Shown here piece by piece: positions 39,961 to 49,118 of a stretch of DNA of 49,559 nt. The position numbers were made by a program, and so were the translations under genes. The DNA is taken from NCBI GenBank assembly GCA_035503915.1, contig DATJSU010000025.1, positions 1-49,559 on the forward strand, read 5' to 3'. The notes below the pieces were generated by a model. It made no database searches. It was not told the origin of the DNA and worked only from the letters and a program-made list of their open reading frames with translations. Position 1 is the first letter of the stretch. Each line of letters opens with the position of its first letter. This DNA is from DATJMJ01 sp035503915. Lineage in GTDB: Bacteria > Actinomycetota > Acidimicrobiia > Acidimicrobiales > Palsa-688.

Positions 39961-41694
39961 TCAGTAGGGACCCTCGCTGCGAGCGCAGTTCAGTTCGCCG
40001 GGAGGCTCCCGCACCCCTCGCCCCGACGTCGTCGAGGAGGCTGCTACCCGCAAGTAAAGAGCGAATGTGGCGGTTGCGATGATGAACGCGATGAACGCGA
40101 CCAGAGCCGGTACCGGCGGGTGCCACGCGTCAGAGGTCGCAGCAAAGGCGTTGACAGGACCGGTGATGCCGACCGTGTTGCGCCGAAGGGCGCCGTAAAA
40201 GTCCGATATTTGGCACAAGACGAGCGCCACGAGGACCACCGTGACAAGGCGGAGAGATGCCCGGTGGCCGGCAAAGCGCTCGCCCGCCGCCGCCGCCGCT
40301 ACGAGCGGGATGCCGACGGCGAGGGCCATGAAATCGCGCCCTTGGCCCATGATCCCCTCGGAGCGGGCTTCGACGAGGATCATCGTCAAGGGCACGACCA
40401 CCCAGGCCGCGAGCGTCCCGGCGGCTACCAGTGCCTCTCGTCGGCGCGCGACGCAGGTCCCGATGAGCACCACAGCGCCCAGAGCGCCGAGCCACGTCAC
40501 GATGACCCCAAGAGGAGAAGGCGTGTCCAGCCAGCCAAACTGGCCGATCGACGACGTCATGAGCAAGTCCAGGCGCTCGAGGGCGAGCATGAAGACCTGC
40601 GAAGTGCTCGCGCCATGGGGAAGCGGAGAGCCAGGTTCGGTGAGGAAGGGGTCCGCGTAAAGGTCCCACGCCAAGGCGACGAGGCTTGCTGCGGCGAGGC
40701 CCAGGAGCCAGCGCTGCACCGCACGCACGTGGCCAAGAGCTCGCACCCGCCTCCCCAAAAGGGCAAGGAGGGCGAGCGCGATGCAGCCGGCCCAGATGGG
40801 GGAGATCCCACGGACGAGCAACAGCACTATGAGAGAAATGCCGAGCGTCCCGACGACAACGGGATCGGGCGCAGCCTCGTCCGCGCCTGAGGCGAGGGCC
40901 ATAACCGCCACCCAAGCGCTGATGGCGCTCGAGATCTCGAGGCCGCTTGGGTTGATCACCCCCGCGAGGTAAAGCGTCATCGGGGTCACCGCAAGTGCCA
41001 ACCCGGCGCCTAGGAGCGGGGTGCCCCGGCAGCGGCGGAGGCAGACGGCCCCGAGCGCGAGCATCGCCGCCGACAGGGCGGCGCTGAGGAACCGGGCGAG
41101 GTAAATCCCCCCTGGTGAGACCATCGCCAGGGTTGGCAGTCCCACGAGCGCGTAGTACAGCGGCGGGTACCGCCCGACATAGGTGTAAACCCTGACATCG
41201 GCCGGCGAACCGGCCAGGGAGCCCTGGCAGCTCGCCGGCTGCGAGGGGTCGGACTGGAAACACTGGACGTCGTTGGCAAGACGGGCGAAGACCTGGGGCA
41301 CTTTGACCGCCAGGTAGGCCTTGTTCGAACTTGTCACGTGCCGCAGCGGTTTACCGAGGAGCTCGCCCCGCACCAGCGATGCGGCCCGGATGAGGTGTGC
41401 GGGCTCGTCGGGGCCAGAGCCGACGGGGCTCGCGACGCTCCATGCCGCCGCTGCGAGCCAGATGACGACAAACGAGACCGCCCATATGCGCCATTGCCCG
41501 GCCGGACGAGGACGCCCGCCAGACGTAGCGCCCGACAGGTGCAGCAAGGCTTCGCTGCCCGGGTCGTACAAGGTCGGCCCAGCCGGGTCGTGCGCGGAGG
41601 GCTCGGTTCGGGGGGCCTCAGTCGCGGCGGTGCTCATGTTGGTCGCGGCCACCACAGCACCAGTGTCAGGCCTCGGGCCGCCGGGGCGCCTCAT
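39961..41694 (-). CDS. DUF2142 polytopic membrane protein (GT-C-like)
   Basis: 577 residues with about 10-12 hydrophobic segments. Hallmark near the first helix: SPVGSGPDEPAHLIRAASLVRGELLG, an acidic DE motif in the first extracellular loop as in DUF2142 and GT-C glycosyltransferases, followed by RYPPLYYALVGLP. Members occur in surface polysaccharide clusters and are thought to transfer or process lipid-linked sugars. The ATG overlaps the stop of the preceding gene (ATGA); an internal ATG at 41637 would remove a hydrophilic N-terminus. Last gene of a three-gene minus-strand operon. Confidence 0.87.
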   Translation of the reverse strand: MRRPGGPRPDTGAVVAATNMSTAATEAPRTEPSAHDPAGPTLYDPGSEALLHLSGATSGGRPRPAGQWRIWAVSFVVIWLAAAAWSVASPVGSGPDEPAHLIRAASLVRGELLGKPLRHVTSSNKAYLAVKVPQVFARLANDVQCFQSDPSQPASCQGSLAGSPADVRVYTYVGRYPPLYYALVGLPTLAMVSPGGIYLARFLSAALSAAMLALGAVCLRRCRGTPLLGAGLALAVTPMTLYLAGVINPSGLEISSAISAWVAVMALASGADEAAPDPVVVGTLGISLIVLLLVRGISPIWAGCIALALLALLGRRVRALGHVRAVQRWLLGLAAASLVALAWDLYADPFLTEPGSPLPHGASTSQVFMLALERLDLLMTSSIGQFGWLDTPSPLGVIVTWLGALGAVVLIGTCVARRREALVAAGTLAAWVVVPLTMILVEARSEGIMGQGRDFMALAVGIPLVAAAAAGERFAGHRASLRLVTVVLVALVLCQISDFYGALRRNTVGITGPVNAFAATSDAWHPPVPALVAFIAFIIATATFALYLRVAASSTTSGRGVREPPGELNCARSEGPY

Positions 41695-42893
41695 GCGCGC
41701 CCGTCGTAGGCCATCCCAAAGAAACCAGCGTCGCCGAAACTGAACACCGTCCCGTCCGCACCGACCAACCAGTACCCCCGCCCGTCGGGGGTCGCGGCGA
41801 TCCCCGTCACCGGCGTGTCGGGAGTTATGTTGTCACCCGGCAAGGAACCGTAAAACGTCGCGTCGCCGGAAGTGAAGACACCGCCGTCTGCCCCTGCCTG
41901 CCAGGCACCGTTGCCCGACGGCGTCACGGCGGCCCCGACGAGCGAGGACCTGAGGGCCAGGTCCGAGCTCCCCCCAAGCAACCAACCGCCCGAGAAGGCA
42001 TAGACGCCTGCGCCCGTCGCAGTGCTCACGAGATAGCCGCCAGCCGGCCGGGCAGCGATGGCATCGTAGGGGGAGGACGTCTCGGGCGGGGTACCGGCGC
42101 CGCGAGCGTCGCCGAAACCGTAGATCTGCCCGTCGGCGCCGACCAGCCAGACGCCGTGGCCATCGGGCGTCGCCGCCACCCCCGTGATGGGGCCGCGTCC
42201 TGAGCCGTTGCCCGGCAGTGGCCCGAACGAAGCTGCGTCCCCGAAGCTGTAGAGGTGCCCGTCGGCACCGGCCAGCCAGTAGCCCCCGCCATCAGCTGTC
42301 CTCGCCACGCCGACGATCGGGGCCGTCGGCGTTATGTGCATCGCAGTGAGCGAGCCGAGCTGACGTGCGTCCCCAAAGGCGTCCACTTCGCCCGTGTTGG
42401 CGACCAGCCAGTAACCCCGGCCGTCCGGGGTGGTGGCGATCCCCACGTAGCTCTTCGGTGCCGCTTCAGGGGGGGCTGCGCTCACCCGGAACGCAGCTAT
42501 TTGCCGACCTGTCCCATTGCAAAGCTCGGCCACGAACTGGTAGCGGCCGGGTACGACTACCCCACCGTGCTGGACAGTTGGTGCACCGCCCAAGTAGCTG
42601 GGTACTGCGAAGGTGGCCGACCAGAGCCCGTTGGCGCCTGTGGGCACGGTCATCCCGCTCGTGCGCCCTGCCTTCCCGGAGGGCTCGAAATCGAGAGCCG
42701 TCAAGTCCTTGGCCCGGGAGCAACCGGCACCGGCATCGCCGCTCACTGTCACCAATGTCCCGGGAGGGCCAGACGCTGTCGAGAGGGCAAGGGCGGCGAT
42801 GGGAGGCGGCTTGCGGGTGACGTCGAGGGCCGCTCCGGCGCCGAGCACGACTACTAGCGCCGCAACCGCGAGGACCTTGTCCCGTTCACGCAT
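41691..42893 (-). CDS. Secreted propeller-type repeat protein
   Basis: 400 residues from ATG 42893; the frame is open to 43202, but that part overlaps the upstream gene and lacks a signal. Signal/anchor VLAVAALVVVLGAGAAL, an Ig-like segment (about 30-140; STASGPPGTLVTVSGDAGAGC), then five to six repeats of about 45 residues with the pattern TPDGRGYWLVGADG-x-x-x-FGDA. These repeats are common in Acidimicrobiia extracellular proteins and should fold as a propeller. It is sandwiched, with overlaps on both sides (8 and 4 bases), between two membrane glycosyltransferase-like genes, implying a role in the same surface pathway. Confidence 0.85.
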   Translation of the reverse strand: MRERDKVLAVAALVVVLGAGAALDVTRKPPPIAALALSTASGPPGTLVTVSGDAGAGCSRAKDLTALDFEPSGKAGRTSGMTVPTGANGLWSATFAVPSYLGGAPTVQHGGVVVPGRYQFVAELCNGTGRQIAAFRVSAAPPEAAPKSYVGIATTPDGRGYWLVANTGEVDAFGDARQLGSLTAMHITPTAPIVGVARTADGGGYWLAGADGHLYSFGDAASFGPLPGNGSGRGPITGVAATPDGHGVWLVGADGQIYGFGDARGAGTPPETSSPYDAIAARPAGGYLVSTATGAGVYAFSGGWLLGGSSDLALRSSLVGAAVTPSGNGAWQAGADGGVFTSGDATFYGSLPGDNITPDTPVTGIAATPDGRGYWLVGADGTVFSFGDAGFFGMAYDGRA

Positions 42894-44829
42894 TGGGCAC
42901 CGTGCCAACTCTTCCCGAAGCAATGTCGCCGACAGGCGGCAAGTCCTTCCAAATAAAGTCCGGGTACGGGCCTGGTCCTCGCACGGGGGGCTGGCCGAGC
43001 AACCATTCGAGCCAAGCGACGGCTTGAGCCACCTGGGGGTGGCTCCAAAATGGGACTGCCGGCGACTGGGGGGCGACGACCACCTCTTGAACGTCGAGTG
43101 CCGCGATCTCCTGTGCGGCCTCTGCTCGTGCCGGCCCGGTCTCGAGCGGCGTCGCCAGCGAGCGGTTCGCGAGCGTGCGGAGGACGCCCAAAGGGGTGAC
43201 ATCGCCGGAATTGGTGCCCGCCAGGCCTGTGGCGCTCGGCATCACGAAACAGAACCTCGACTCTGCCTGCCAGCGCAGGTCGAGCTCGTTCGCAGCCGGT
43301 ACGACAAGTGCCACGGGTGGGAGGCCCCGAGGGTGCTGGGAGCTCGATTTGGGGCAGGAAAGGCCAGAGGTGAGCTCGCTGAAGACCGGGCTCGCGCTAG
43401 CAGGGAAATGCACCGTCGGCAAGACCGCCGCCAAGCCGGCGCCCACCAGTGCGAGCGCGCTCGCGTTCCAGCCTGGCCTCAGGCGCTTCAGCTCGTTCAG
43501 GCCCAAAGCGACCAGGAGCCCTTCCCCCAAGGCCGTCATCGAGGCGAAGCGGCTCGGGAGGAGGTTGTGCACGATGGGAAGTTTTGCGAGGAAATTGTCA
43601 GGCAGCTCGAGGTGGGTGACATGGCCGGCCACGTGCAAGGTGGGGCCCATCGAAAGCACGGCGGCACACAGCCCGAGGGCCAGGGCAGCCCACGTCACGG
43701 TCCTGCGCCGGGCGAGCACCAAGGCGAGCACGACGAAGATGACAAGCGGGATGCCTATATAAGCGTCCTCTTCGGCGCCGTTGCCCGTGAAGTGGGCGCT
43801 CAGGCGGAGAGCGGCGGCAGGGGCGAGCTGGGTGAGGTTGGTCGGGACAACGAAGTTCAAAAGGTCAGTGACGTACGCGTTCGCGGGGTGGACGTCTTCG
43901 ACCCGGTACGGCCCCAGGTACTGGAAGGCCAAAAAGGGGGCGGAGAGGAGGGCGAAGGCACCACCTGCAGCCAACAAAGCCTTGCGCGCGTATGGGAAAT
44001 GGGCAGCGAGCTCGTTGCGCTTGAGGACGCAGAGCACGGCAATGGCGACGACCGCGCAGGTGGCCTCCATGGCGAGCACCTCCTCACCGGTGAGGAGCTG
44101 TGCCCAGGCCAGGACGCCGAGGAGGAGGCCGTCTCGCAGCGGGGCCCCGGGCTGCACTACCAGGACGCGGTCGAGGAGGATGAGCAAGAGCGGCGCGCTC
44201 ATCACAAGCGTTTGCGCCAGATGGCCGACCGATTGGGCGACCACGTAGGGAGAAAACCCAAAGATGAGGGCACCCACGAGGGCGGGGAGCCGGCCTGTCC
44301 AGCGCCGGAAAGCGAGGTGGGCAAAGGTCGAGCTGAGCACGGGTGCCAGGGTTGCCAAGACGTTGTAGGAAAAAGCAGCCCCGAAGATGAGCGTGAGCGG
44401 TGACATCAGCAGGCTTGGCAGGAGCACCGACGTGTTCCACATCAGGTTCACGCCCCCCGGGTAGTTCACATAAGTGCTGACGAGAGGGTTCAGCCCGTGA
44501 CCGAGCGCGTAGGGCAGCCAGGACAAGAACCAGGAGTACTCGTCCGCGTCGCCCGCTCCCCCGATCTGCGAATTGAACAAGTTCGAGAGGTCGCGATGGA
44601 ACAGGGCGAGGGCAATGCCGAGCGATAAGACAGCGACGGCAGCCAGCTCCCACGACCGGGCTGTGCCACGCTCGGGTGCCCCCCTCGCCGGCACGAGGAA
44701 AGCCTCGCCACCTTCCCCTTGCCGCCCGGCCGTCTCAGCGCCCGCCGTGACCCCGGCTAAGGCGAGACGCGCTCCAACGGTGCCGCCTCTTCGGCGCGAG
44801 TGAGCGGGAACGGTCCGCCCGAGGCGCAT
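42886..44829 (-). CDS. GT-C-fold-like membrane glycosyltransferase
   Basis: 647 residues, about 11-12 membrane segments between residues 60 and 480, then a soluble extracytoplasmic domain (about 490-647). The first loop has AGDADEYSWFLSWLPYALGHGLNPL, an acidic motif positioned like the catalytic Asp of GT-C enzymes that use polyprenyl-phosphate sugars. HTN-like QSVGHLAQTLV and YVTDLLNFVVPTNLT follow. First gene of the minus-strand operon, divergent from another GT-C gene 106 bases away. Acceptor and sugar are unknown. Confidence 0.8.
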   Translation of the reverse strand: MRLGRTVPAHSRRRGGTVGARLALAGVTAGAETAGRQGEGGEAFLVPARGAPERGTARSWELAAVAVLSLGIALALFHRDLSNLFNSQIGGAGDADEYSWFLSWLPYALGHGLNPLVSTYVNYPGGVNLMWNTSVLLPSLLMSPLTLIFGAAFSYNVLATLAPVLSSTFAHLAFRRWTGRLPALVGALIFGFSPYVVAQSVGHLAQTLVMSAPLLLILLDRVLVVQPGAPLRDGLLLGVLAWAQLLTGEEVLAMEATCAVVAIAVLCVLKRNELAAHFPYARKALLAAGGAFALLSAPFLAFQYLGPYRVEDVHPANAYVTDLLNFVVPTNLTQLAPAAALRLSAHFTGNGAEEDAYIGIPLVIFVVLALVLARRRTVTWAALALGLCAAVLSMGPTLHVAGHVTHLELPDNFLAKLPIVHNLLPSRFASMTALGEGLLVALGLNELKRLRPGWNASALALVGAGLAAVLPTVHFPASASPVFSELTSGLSCPKSSSQHPRGLPPVALVVPAANELDLRWQAESRFCFVMPSATGLAGTNSGDVTPLGVLRTLANRSLATPLETGPARAEAAQEIAALDVQEVVVAPQSPAVPFWSHPQVAQAVAWLEWLLGQPPVRGPGPYPDFIWKDLPPVGDIASGRVGTVPNA

Positions 44830-44935
44830 TTAGCGGATGGAAGCCTCTGAGGGTTGCCTCAAGTGGGCGCCCCCGGAGCGTCGGTCGGCCGCATCTCAGC
44901 TGGAACGATAGCCCAATCGCCCGTCCCTGGTTAAA

Positions 44936-47131
44936 GTGTGCCGGGTGCCGGGAAGTCGCCAGCGTCAGCGGCCGGGCGGCGGGCCTGGCTCATCCCCAGA
45001 GCTATCCCCAGAGCTGGTAGCTGCCGGCGCCGGCCGCGACGCCAGCCCAGCCGACCCTCAGCCACTGGCCCCTCCGGGCCCGTTCGGCCGAGCGCGGGGC
45101 AGGCTGAGCAGGGCACTGGAGCCCAGCTCGCGCGGGTGGGCGCTCGGTTGGGTACTGCCTCTCGTCGTCCAGCTGGCCCACACGGCGGTGGTGGCACCGA
45201 CCTACCATGTCGGCTCCTTCGACGACGACGCCAACTACTTGATGGCAGCCCATGTCCTCGCCGGGGGAGGCTGGCTCACCACGACGATGCCGAGCGGGGC
45301 GACGGTAGTGGCGAACTACCTACCCGGCTACCCCTTGCTGCTCGTGCCCCTCATTTGGCTGGGAGGGGCCCTCTGGCTGCCGCGCGCTCTGTCGACCTTA
45401 TGCGTCGCCGCCCTCTACCCCCTCCTTTGGGCCTGGATGCGAAGAGGAGCCGTGAAGCCCCAGTACCGGGTAGCCGTGCTCGCGCTGCTGGCATTGAACC
45501 CCGTCTTGGCGACCTACTCGACCATGGTGATGGCAGAAGCTCCCTTCTTGGTCGTCCTTGTGCTCGCCCTCTTCGCCCTCGACCGCTGGGAACGCAAGCC
45601 GGGTTGGCTTTGGGCGAGCGCTGCGGTCGTGCTCGTTGCTTACTTGGTGTGGCTGAAGGAGGCAGGGATCGGCTTGGTGGTGGGCCTGGTCCTCTACCAG
45701 CTCTGGCGTAGGAGGTGGAGGCGGGCGGTTGGGGTTAGCGCCGGAGCAGGCCTCCTGTTGCTGCCGGGCCTGGTTGCCAGGTGGTTGACCGCTGCCAACA
45801 TCGTGGGCGACCGCTATGCCGGTGAGATCAACAACCCGACCGAGGGAGGGCTCGCGCACCAGCTGCTCGGTGAGGTGCGCCACGACACCTGGGCCTACCT
45901 GCACAGCGTCCTGGCGCAATCGGTGCTCCCCTCAGGGAGCCCTTTGCCCTCCCACGGCTCTGTTCACCTGCTCTTGGTGGTGATCGGGGCGACAGTGCCG
46001 GCCTTCAGCGTCGTCGGTGCCGTCACCTGGTACCGGCGCCACCCGGGGCCCGGGCCCTGGATGGTCTGGGCCTACCTGGCCGAGACGCTTGGGTACCCCT
46101 ACACCAACCAGCGGCGGGTCATCCTCGTCCTGCCCGTATTGACGACCTGGTACGTGACGGGGGCAGTTGCGGTAGGCCGGTTCGTGCTGGCACTATCACG
46201 TCCCGTCGTCAGCCGGGTGGTGGTGCCCGTAGCGGTCGTGGCGGCCGTACTGGCGACGACCGTGCCGGCGTCGTACGCCTTTACCAAGAACTACCTCTAC
46301 CGCGCCGGCCAGCAGAGCTCCGAGTTCGCCCGCTCCCCGGCGATGTCGCTCCTCAAGGCCCTCGGCCCGCCCGACGCCGTGGTCGAGACCGATTACCGAG
46401 GGGCGGTGGCATTTTTCAGCGGGCACCGCACGGCCTGGACGGCCTTTGTCCGCACCACGCCTTACGGGCCCTTCGCAGGCGCCAACGGGGGGGCCTGTAC
46501 AGCGAGCAAGGTCCGCTCCGACCTGCGGGTCGACGAGGCGAGGTTCCTCGTCGTCGGGGACTTCAACGTACCTGGGCTGATGGACAGCCCCTGCCTGCTG
46601 AAAATGGCCTCTTCGCCCGCGACGGCTGGGGCCATCGGAGCGGTGCGGCTGCTTTCCACAGACCATGACCAGACTTCGCTCTTCGAGCTGCTCGGCCCGG
46701 GGAGCTCACAGCCAGGCCTCGTTGACCCCACGGCAAGCTCAGGGCCGAGCTCTCCTGCTGGTGTCGCCAGGCTCGCCCGTAATGGCCACGGCGACGCCGG
46801 CGGCACGGGCTACGAGGCCCGATCGGTCGGGGGGGAGGCCAACTTCGAGTGGGCCTGGCCGGCGGGCGCAAAGCTCATGCAGGTGAGCGTGGGCTCGGTG
46901 ACCAGTTCGGCCCTTGTCGAAGGCACCACAGTGGCAGCCCAGCTCCCTGATGGCAGATGGCGGCTGGTGGCTAGTTGCGACGGCTCGGTGGGCGACGGCG
47001 GCAGATGCCCGTTCCTCCTGGCGGTTATGCCGCAGCCGACCCGTGCTACTGCGGTCAGGGTCTCGGTGCGGACCTCGGGCCGGGCCGAAGTCGCCTACCT
47101 CAACGCCCTCGGGGCTGAGGGCTCGCGCTAA
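44936..47131 (+). CDS. ArnT/PMT-like (GT39/83-type) membrane glycosyltransferase
   Basis: 731 residues. A Pro/Ser/Gly-rich cytosolic N-terminus (1-65) precedes about 11 membrane helices (about 68-470) and an extracytoplasmic C-terminal region with several Cys (GGACTASK, SPCLLK, ASCDGSVGDGGRCPF). First-loop motif YHVGSFDDDANYLMAAHVLAGGG has the acidic DDD expected of polyprenyl-phosphate-sugar-dependent GT-C enzymes, and PGYPLLLVPLIWLGG matches the conserved Pro-rich second-loop region. GTG start; TTAAAG directly before it offers no ribosome binding site, so the start is approximate. Probably glycosylates a lipid or protein at the cell surface. Confidence 0.84.
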   Translation: MCRVPGSRQRQRPGGGPGSSPELSPELVAAGAGRDASPADPQPLAPPGPFGRARGRLSRALEPSSRGWALGWVLPLVVQLAHTAVVAPTYHVGSFDDDANYLMAAHVLAGGGWLTTTMPSGATVVANYLPGYPLLLVPLIWLGGALWLPRALSTLCVAALYPLLWAWMRRGAVKPQYRVAVLALLALNPVLATYSTMVMAEAPFLVVLVLALFALDRWERKPGWLWASAAVVLVAYLVWLKEAGIGLVVGLVLYQLWRRRWRRAVGVSAGAGLLLLPGLVARWLTAANIVGDRYAGEINNPTEGGLAHQLLGEVRHDTWAYLHSVLAQSVLPSGSPLPSHGSVHLLLVVIGATVPAFSVVGAVTWYRRHPGPGPWMVWAYLAETLGYPYTNQRRVILVLPVLTTWYVTGAVAVGRFVLALSRPVVSRVVVPVAVVAAVLATTVPASYAFTKNYLYRAGQQSSEFARSPAMSLLKALGPPDAVVETDYRGAVAFFSGHRTAWTAFVRTTPYGPFAGANGGACTASKVRSDLRVDEARFLVVGDFNVPGLMDSPCLLKMASSPATAGAIGAVRLLSTDHDQTSLFELLGPGSSQPGLVDPTASSGPSSPAGVARLARNGHGDAGGTGYEARSVGGEANFEWAWPAGAKLMQVSVGSVTSSALVEGTTVAAQLPDGRWRLVASCDGSVGDGGRCPFLLAVMPQPTRATAVRVSVRTSGRAEVAYLNALGAEGSR

Positions 47132-47622
47132 GCCTTGGTGACGATGATCGACATGTCGACATCGCCCGAGGGGAGCTTGTAGACGCTGCTCGGCCCAGAC
47201 TGCATCTCCGACGAGACCAACCAGCCCTTCCCCGTGCCGCTCACGTCCCCCGATGACCCTGCGGCAGAGCCGCTGACCTCACTGAAGCCCGCCGCTTTCA
47301 ATTCGGCTTTGTACTGGCTGACCACACCCTTGACCGTCCCAGGCACCGAAAGCACCACTTCGTACTCGTGGGAGTACGGGTTGATGGTGCCCACGAGGAC
47401 CTTGTAGTGCTTCGGGAGGGGCACAGCCTTGGGGAAGCCGGCTGGGATCTTCGCTGAGGCGACGCGTGACAAAGCTGATGTGGGGGCGGCCATAACCGGG
47501 GCCGCTGCCAGCGCCATGGCACCGCTGGCACCGACCACGGCCACCACCGCTATTGCCTCGCTGACCTTTCGCCGCCGGAGAATTGTCACCCGGCGTGCCC
47601 TGTTGGGCGCTTGCAAGTTCAT
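47128..47622 (-). CDS. Small secreted protein of unknown function
   Basis: 164 residues from ATG 47622 (AAAAGAGG 6 bases upstream); the open frame to 47775 has no start signal. Basic N-terminus and signal peptide VSEAIAVVAVVGASGAMALAA ending near APVMAAP. The mature part contains a two-fold alpha/beta pattern (KHYKVLVGTINPYSHEYEVVLSVPG ... VVSQYKAELKAAGFSEVSG ... VDMSIIVTK) similar in shape to small secreted ferredoxin-fold domains. No Cys. The 3' ends of this gene and the glycosyltransferase overlap by 4 bases (convergent). Confidence 0.75.
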   Translation of the reverse strand: MNLQAPNRARRVTILRRRKVSEAIAVVAVVGASGAMALAAAPVMAAPTSALSRVASAKIPAGFPKAVPLPKHYKVLVGTINPYSHEYEVVLSVPGTVKGVVSQYKAELKAAGFSEVSGSAAGSSGDVSGTGKGWLVSSEMQSGPSSVYKLPSGDVDMSIIVTKA

Positions 47623-47821
47623 AGGGCCTCTTTTCCTACGGGGCCGGGGACCGCCCGCCGAAAGCTGAGCCCGGCGGGCCAAACGACCGCCATCAGTCTT
47701 GCACGGGCGCCGCCCCCGAACCCGACGGGACCACCACGACAAGGTCTTTGGCCGAGACGGGCCATGACCTCGCATCTTCCCACTAGGGGCTTGGCTCGGC
47801 CTGCACCTGCTCCCGAACCGG

Positions 47822-48988
47822 CTACGGCCCGCTCGAGAGCGAAAGCGTCCAGGTTGAAGAGTAAACCGTTCCCCCCGACGTGGCTCGGGCGTTCGCCGGG
47901 ACCGCGACCCTGGCCGTCAGTGCCAGATCGGTTGGGCCCTCCCCGGAATTGGTGGCGGCATTAAAGAGCTGAGCAGCTGTCGGGGGCGTGGCGCCGGCTG
48001 GGAGCGTTACCGGGTAGCTAACCGAGTTGCTGGGAAGGCTGCAGTTGCCGGACGCGGCCGAGGCAATGGCGCCGGTGATCATGGTCGCCGTCGGCGGCAG
48101 TTGAAAACTGGCTCCGTTACTGAAGGTTGTGGAAGTGGCGTTTAAGTTCCAGCCGGCCCCGCTGCCGGTTTCGTCGTTGAGAGCCAGGTTGATGGTCGTC
48201 GTCGAGGAAGTGTTGTAACCATTGAGCGTGACGGACGGGAAAGCAACCGTGGGCGAGGTCTCGAGCGTCAGCGACCCCCCTGTGCAGGCTGGGAGGAAAG
48301 TGGCGATGGCCCCGTCCCACCAGGTCGACGCCCCGGCCGTCACCGGCTCGGAAAGTGCCGAGCCGCTCGGGGGGCTCAGCCGGTAGTCCGAGTCAAACCC
48401 GCCACCGCTCCCAAGGTTTGCCCAGCCGCTCCCCGGCGTGAAGCTCGACACTCCCGTTGTAGTTCCGAACGCGGTAACCGCGAGCTCGCTTGCTGCGGCA
48501 AGGTCACCGGACGTGCTCACCGAAAAAGTGGTGCTGCTGTTGGAATTGCTGTTCGCCCCGGTCTTGTCGAGCGGGCTGTTCGGAGCGACACCGCTCCACT
48601 CGCTCACCTGAGCGAGAAAGTTCCCTCCGTTGGGAGGATTGGTGAAAGTAAAAGAAGTCAGCCCTGAAGACACGTCCGGGTAGTACCACAGCTGGAGCGG
48701 CCCCACCGAACCCTGGCAAGAACTGACAGCTTTCACCCAATAGGCGGACGGGGCAGTGATGTCGTCAGTCGTGCAATTGGAGTTCTCGTCCTCCACGACG
48801 GCCACGAGCAGGTCCGTGCTCGTGGTGCCCGAAGGGAGGGTGGCGGTGACCGCCGTCCCTGACCCCGTGGCGACTGTGCCCTTCTCGACGAACGACGGGC
48901 TCGCCGATGCCGTCGCCGGGTACGCCAAGACAACAACGACCATGAGTGCACTGATCGGTGCCAGCAAGCGCGCTCGCGCGAGCTTCAA
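47822..48988 (-). CDS. Secreted beta-rich protein of unknown function
   Basis: 388 residues from TTG 48988 (GGGGA six bases before it), giving a compact signal peptide KLARARLLAPISALMVVVV ending in ATASA. The frame stays open into the CRISPR array up to 49201, but that part would translate repeat DNA. The mature protein is Ser/Thr/Gly-rich, without repeats I can align; ATLPSGTTSTDLLVAVVEDEN, LWYYPDVSSGLTSFTF and WWDGAIATFLP suggest jelly-roll-like strands seen in adhesin or carbohydrate-binding proteins. The C-terminal half (about 235-388) may be a second, Ig-like domain. An internal ATG (residue 16 from this start) is the alternative. Confidence 0.7.
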   Translation of the reverse strand: MKLARARLLAPISALMVVVVLAYPATASASPSFVEKGTVATGSGTAVTATLPSGTTSTDLLVAVVEDENSNCTTDDITAPSAYWVKAVSSCQGSVGPLQLWYYPDVSSGLTSFTFTNPPNGGNFLAQVSEWSGVAPNSPLDKTGANSNSNSSTTFSVSTSGDLAAASELAVTAFGTTTGVSSFTPGSGWANLGSGGGFDSDYRLSPPSGSALSEPVTAGASTWWDGAIATFLPACTGGSLTLETSPTVAFPSVTLNGYNTSSTTTINLALNDETGSGAGWNLNATSTTFSNGASFQLPPTATMITGAIASAASGNCSLPSNSVSYPVTLPAGATPPTAAQLFNAATNSGEGPTDLALTARVAVPANARATSGGTVYSSTWTLSLSSGP

Positions 48989-49118
48989 GCGCGTCCCCGG
49001 ACGGGCTCGTCGACGTGGCCCGACGCCAAGCTCGCGTCGCTGGTGCCATGGTTGCCAGGAGAGTTTTCTTCTCCCGGCTCTGGACCGCGGGCAGGTCCTT
49101 GACGCCGCTGGTGCCGTC

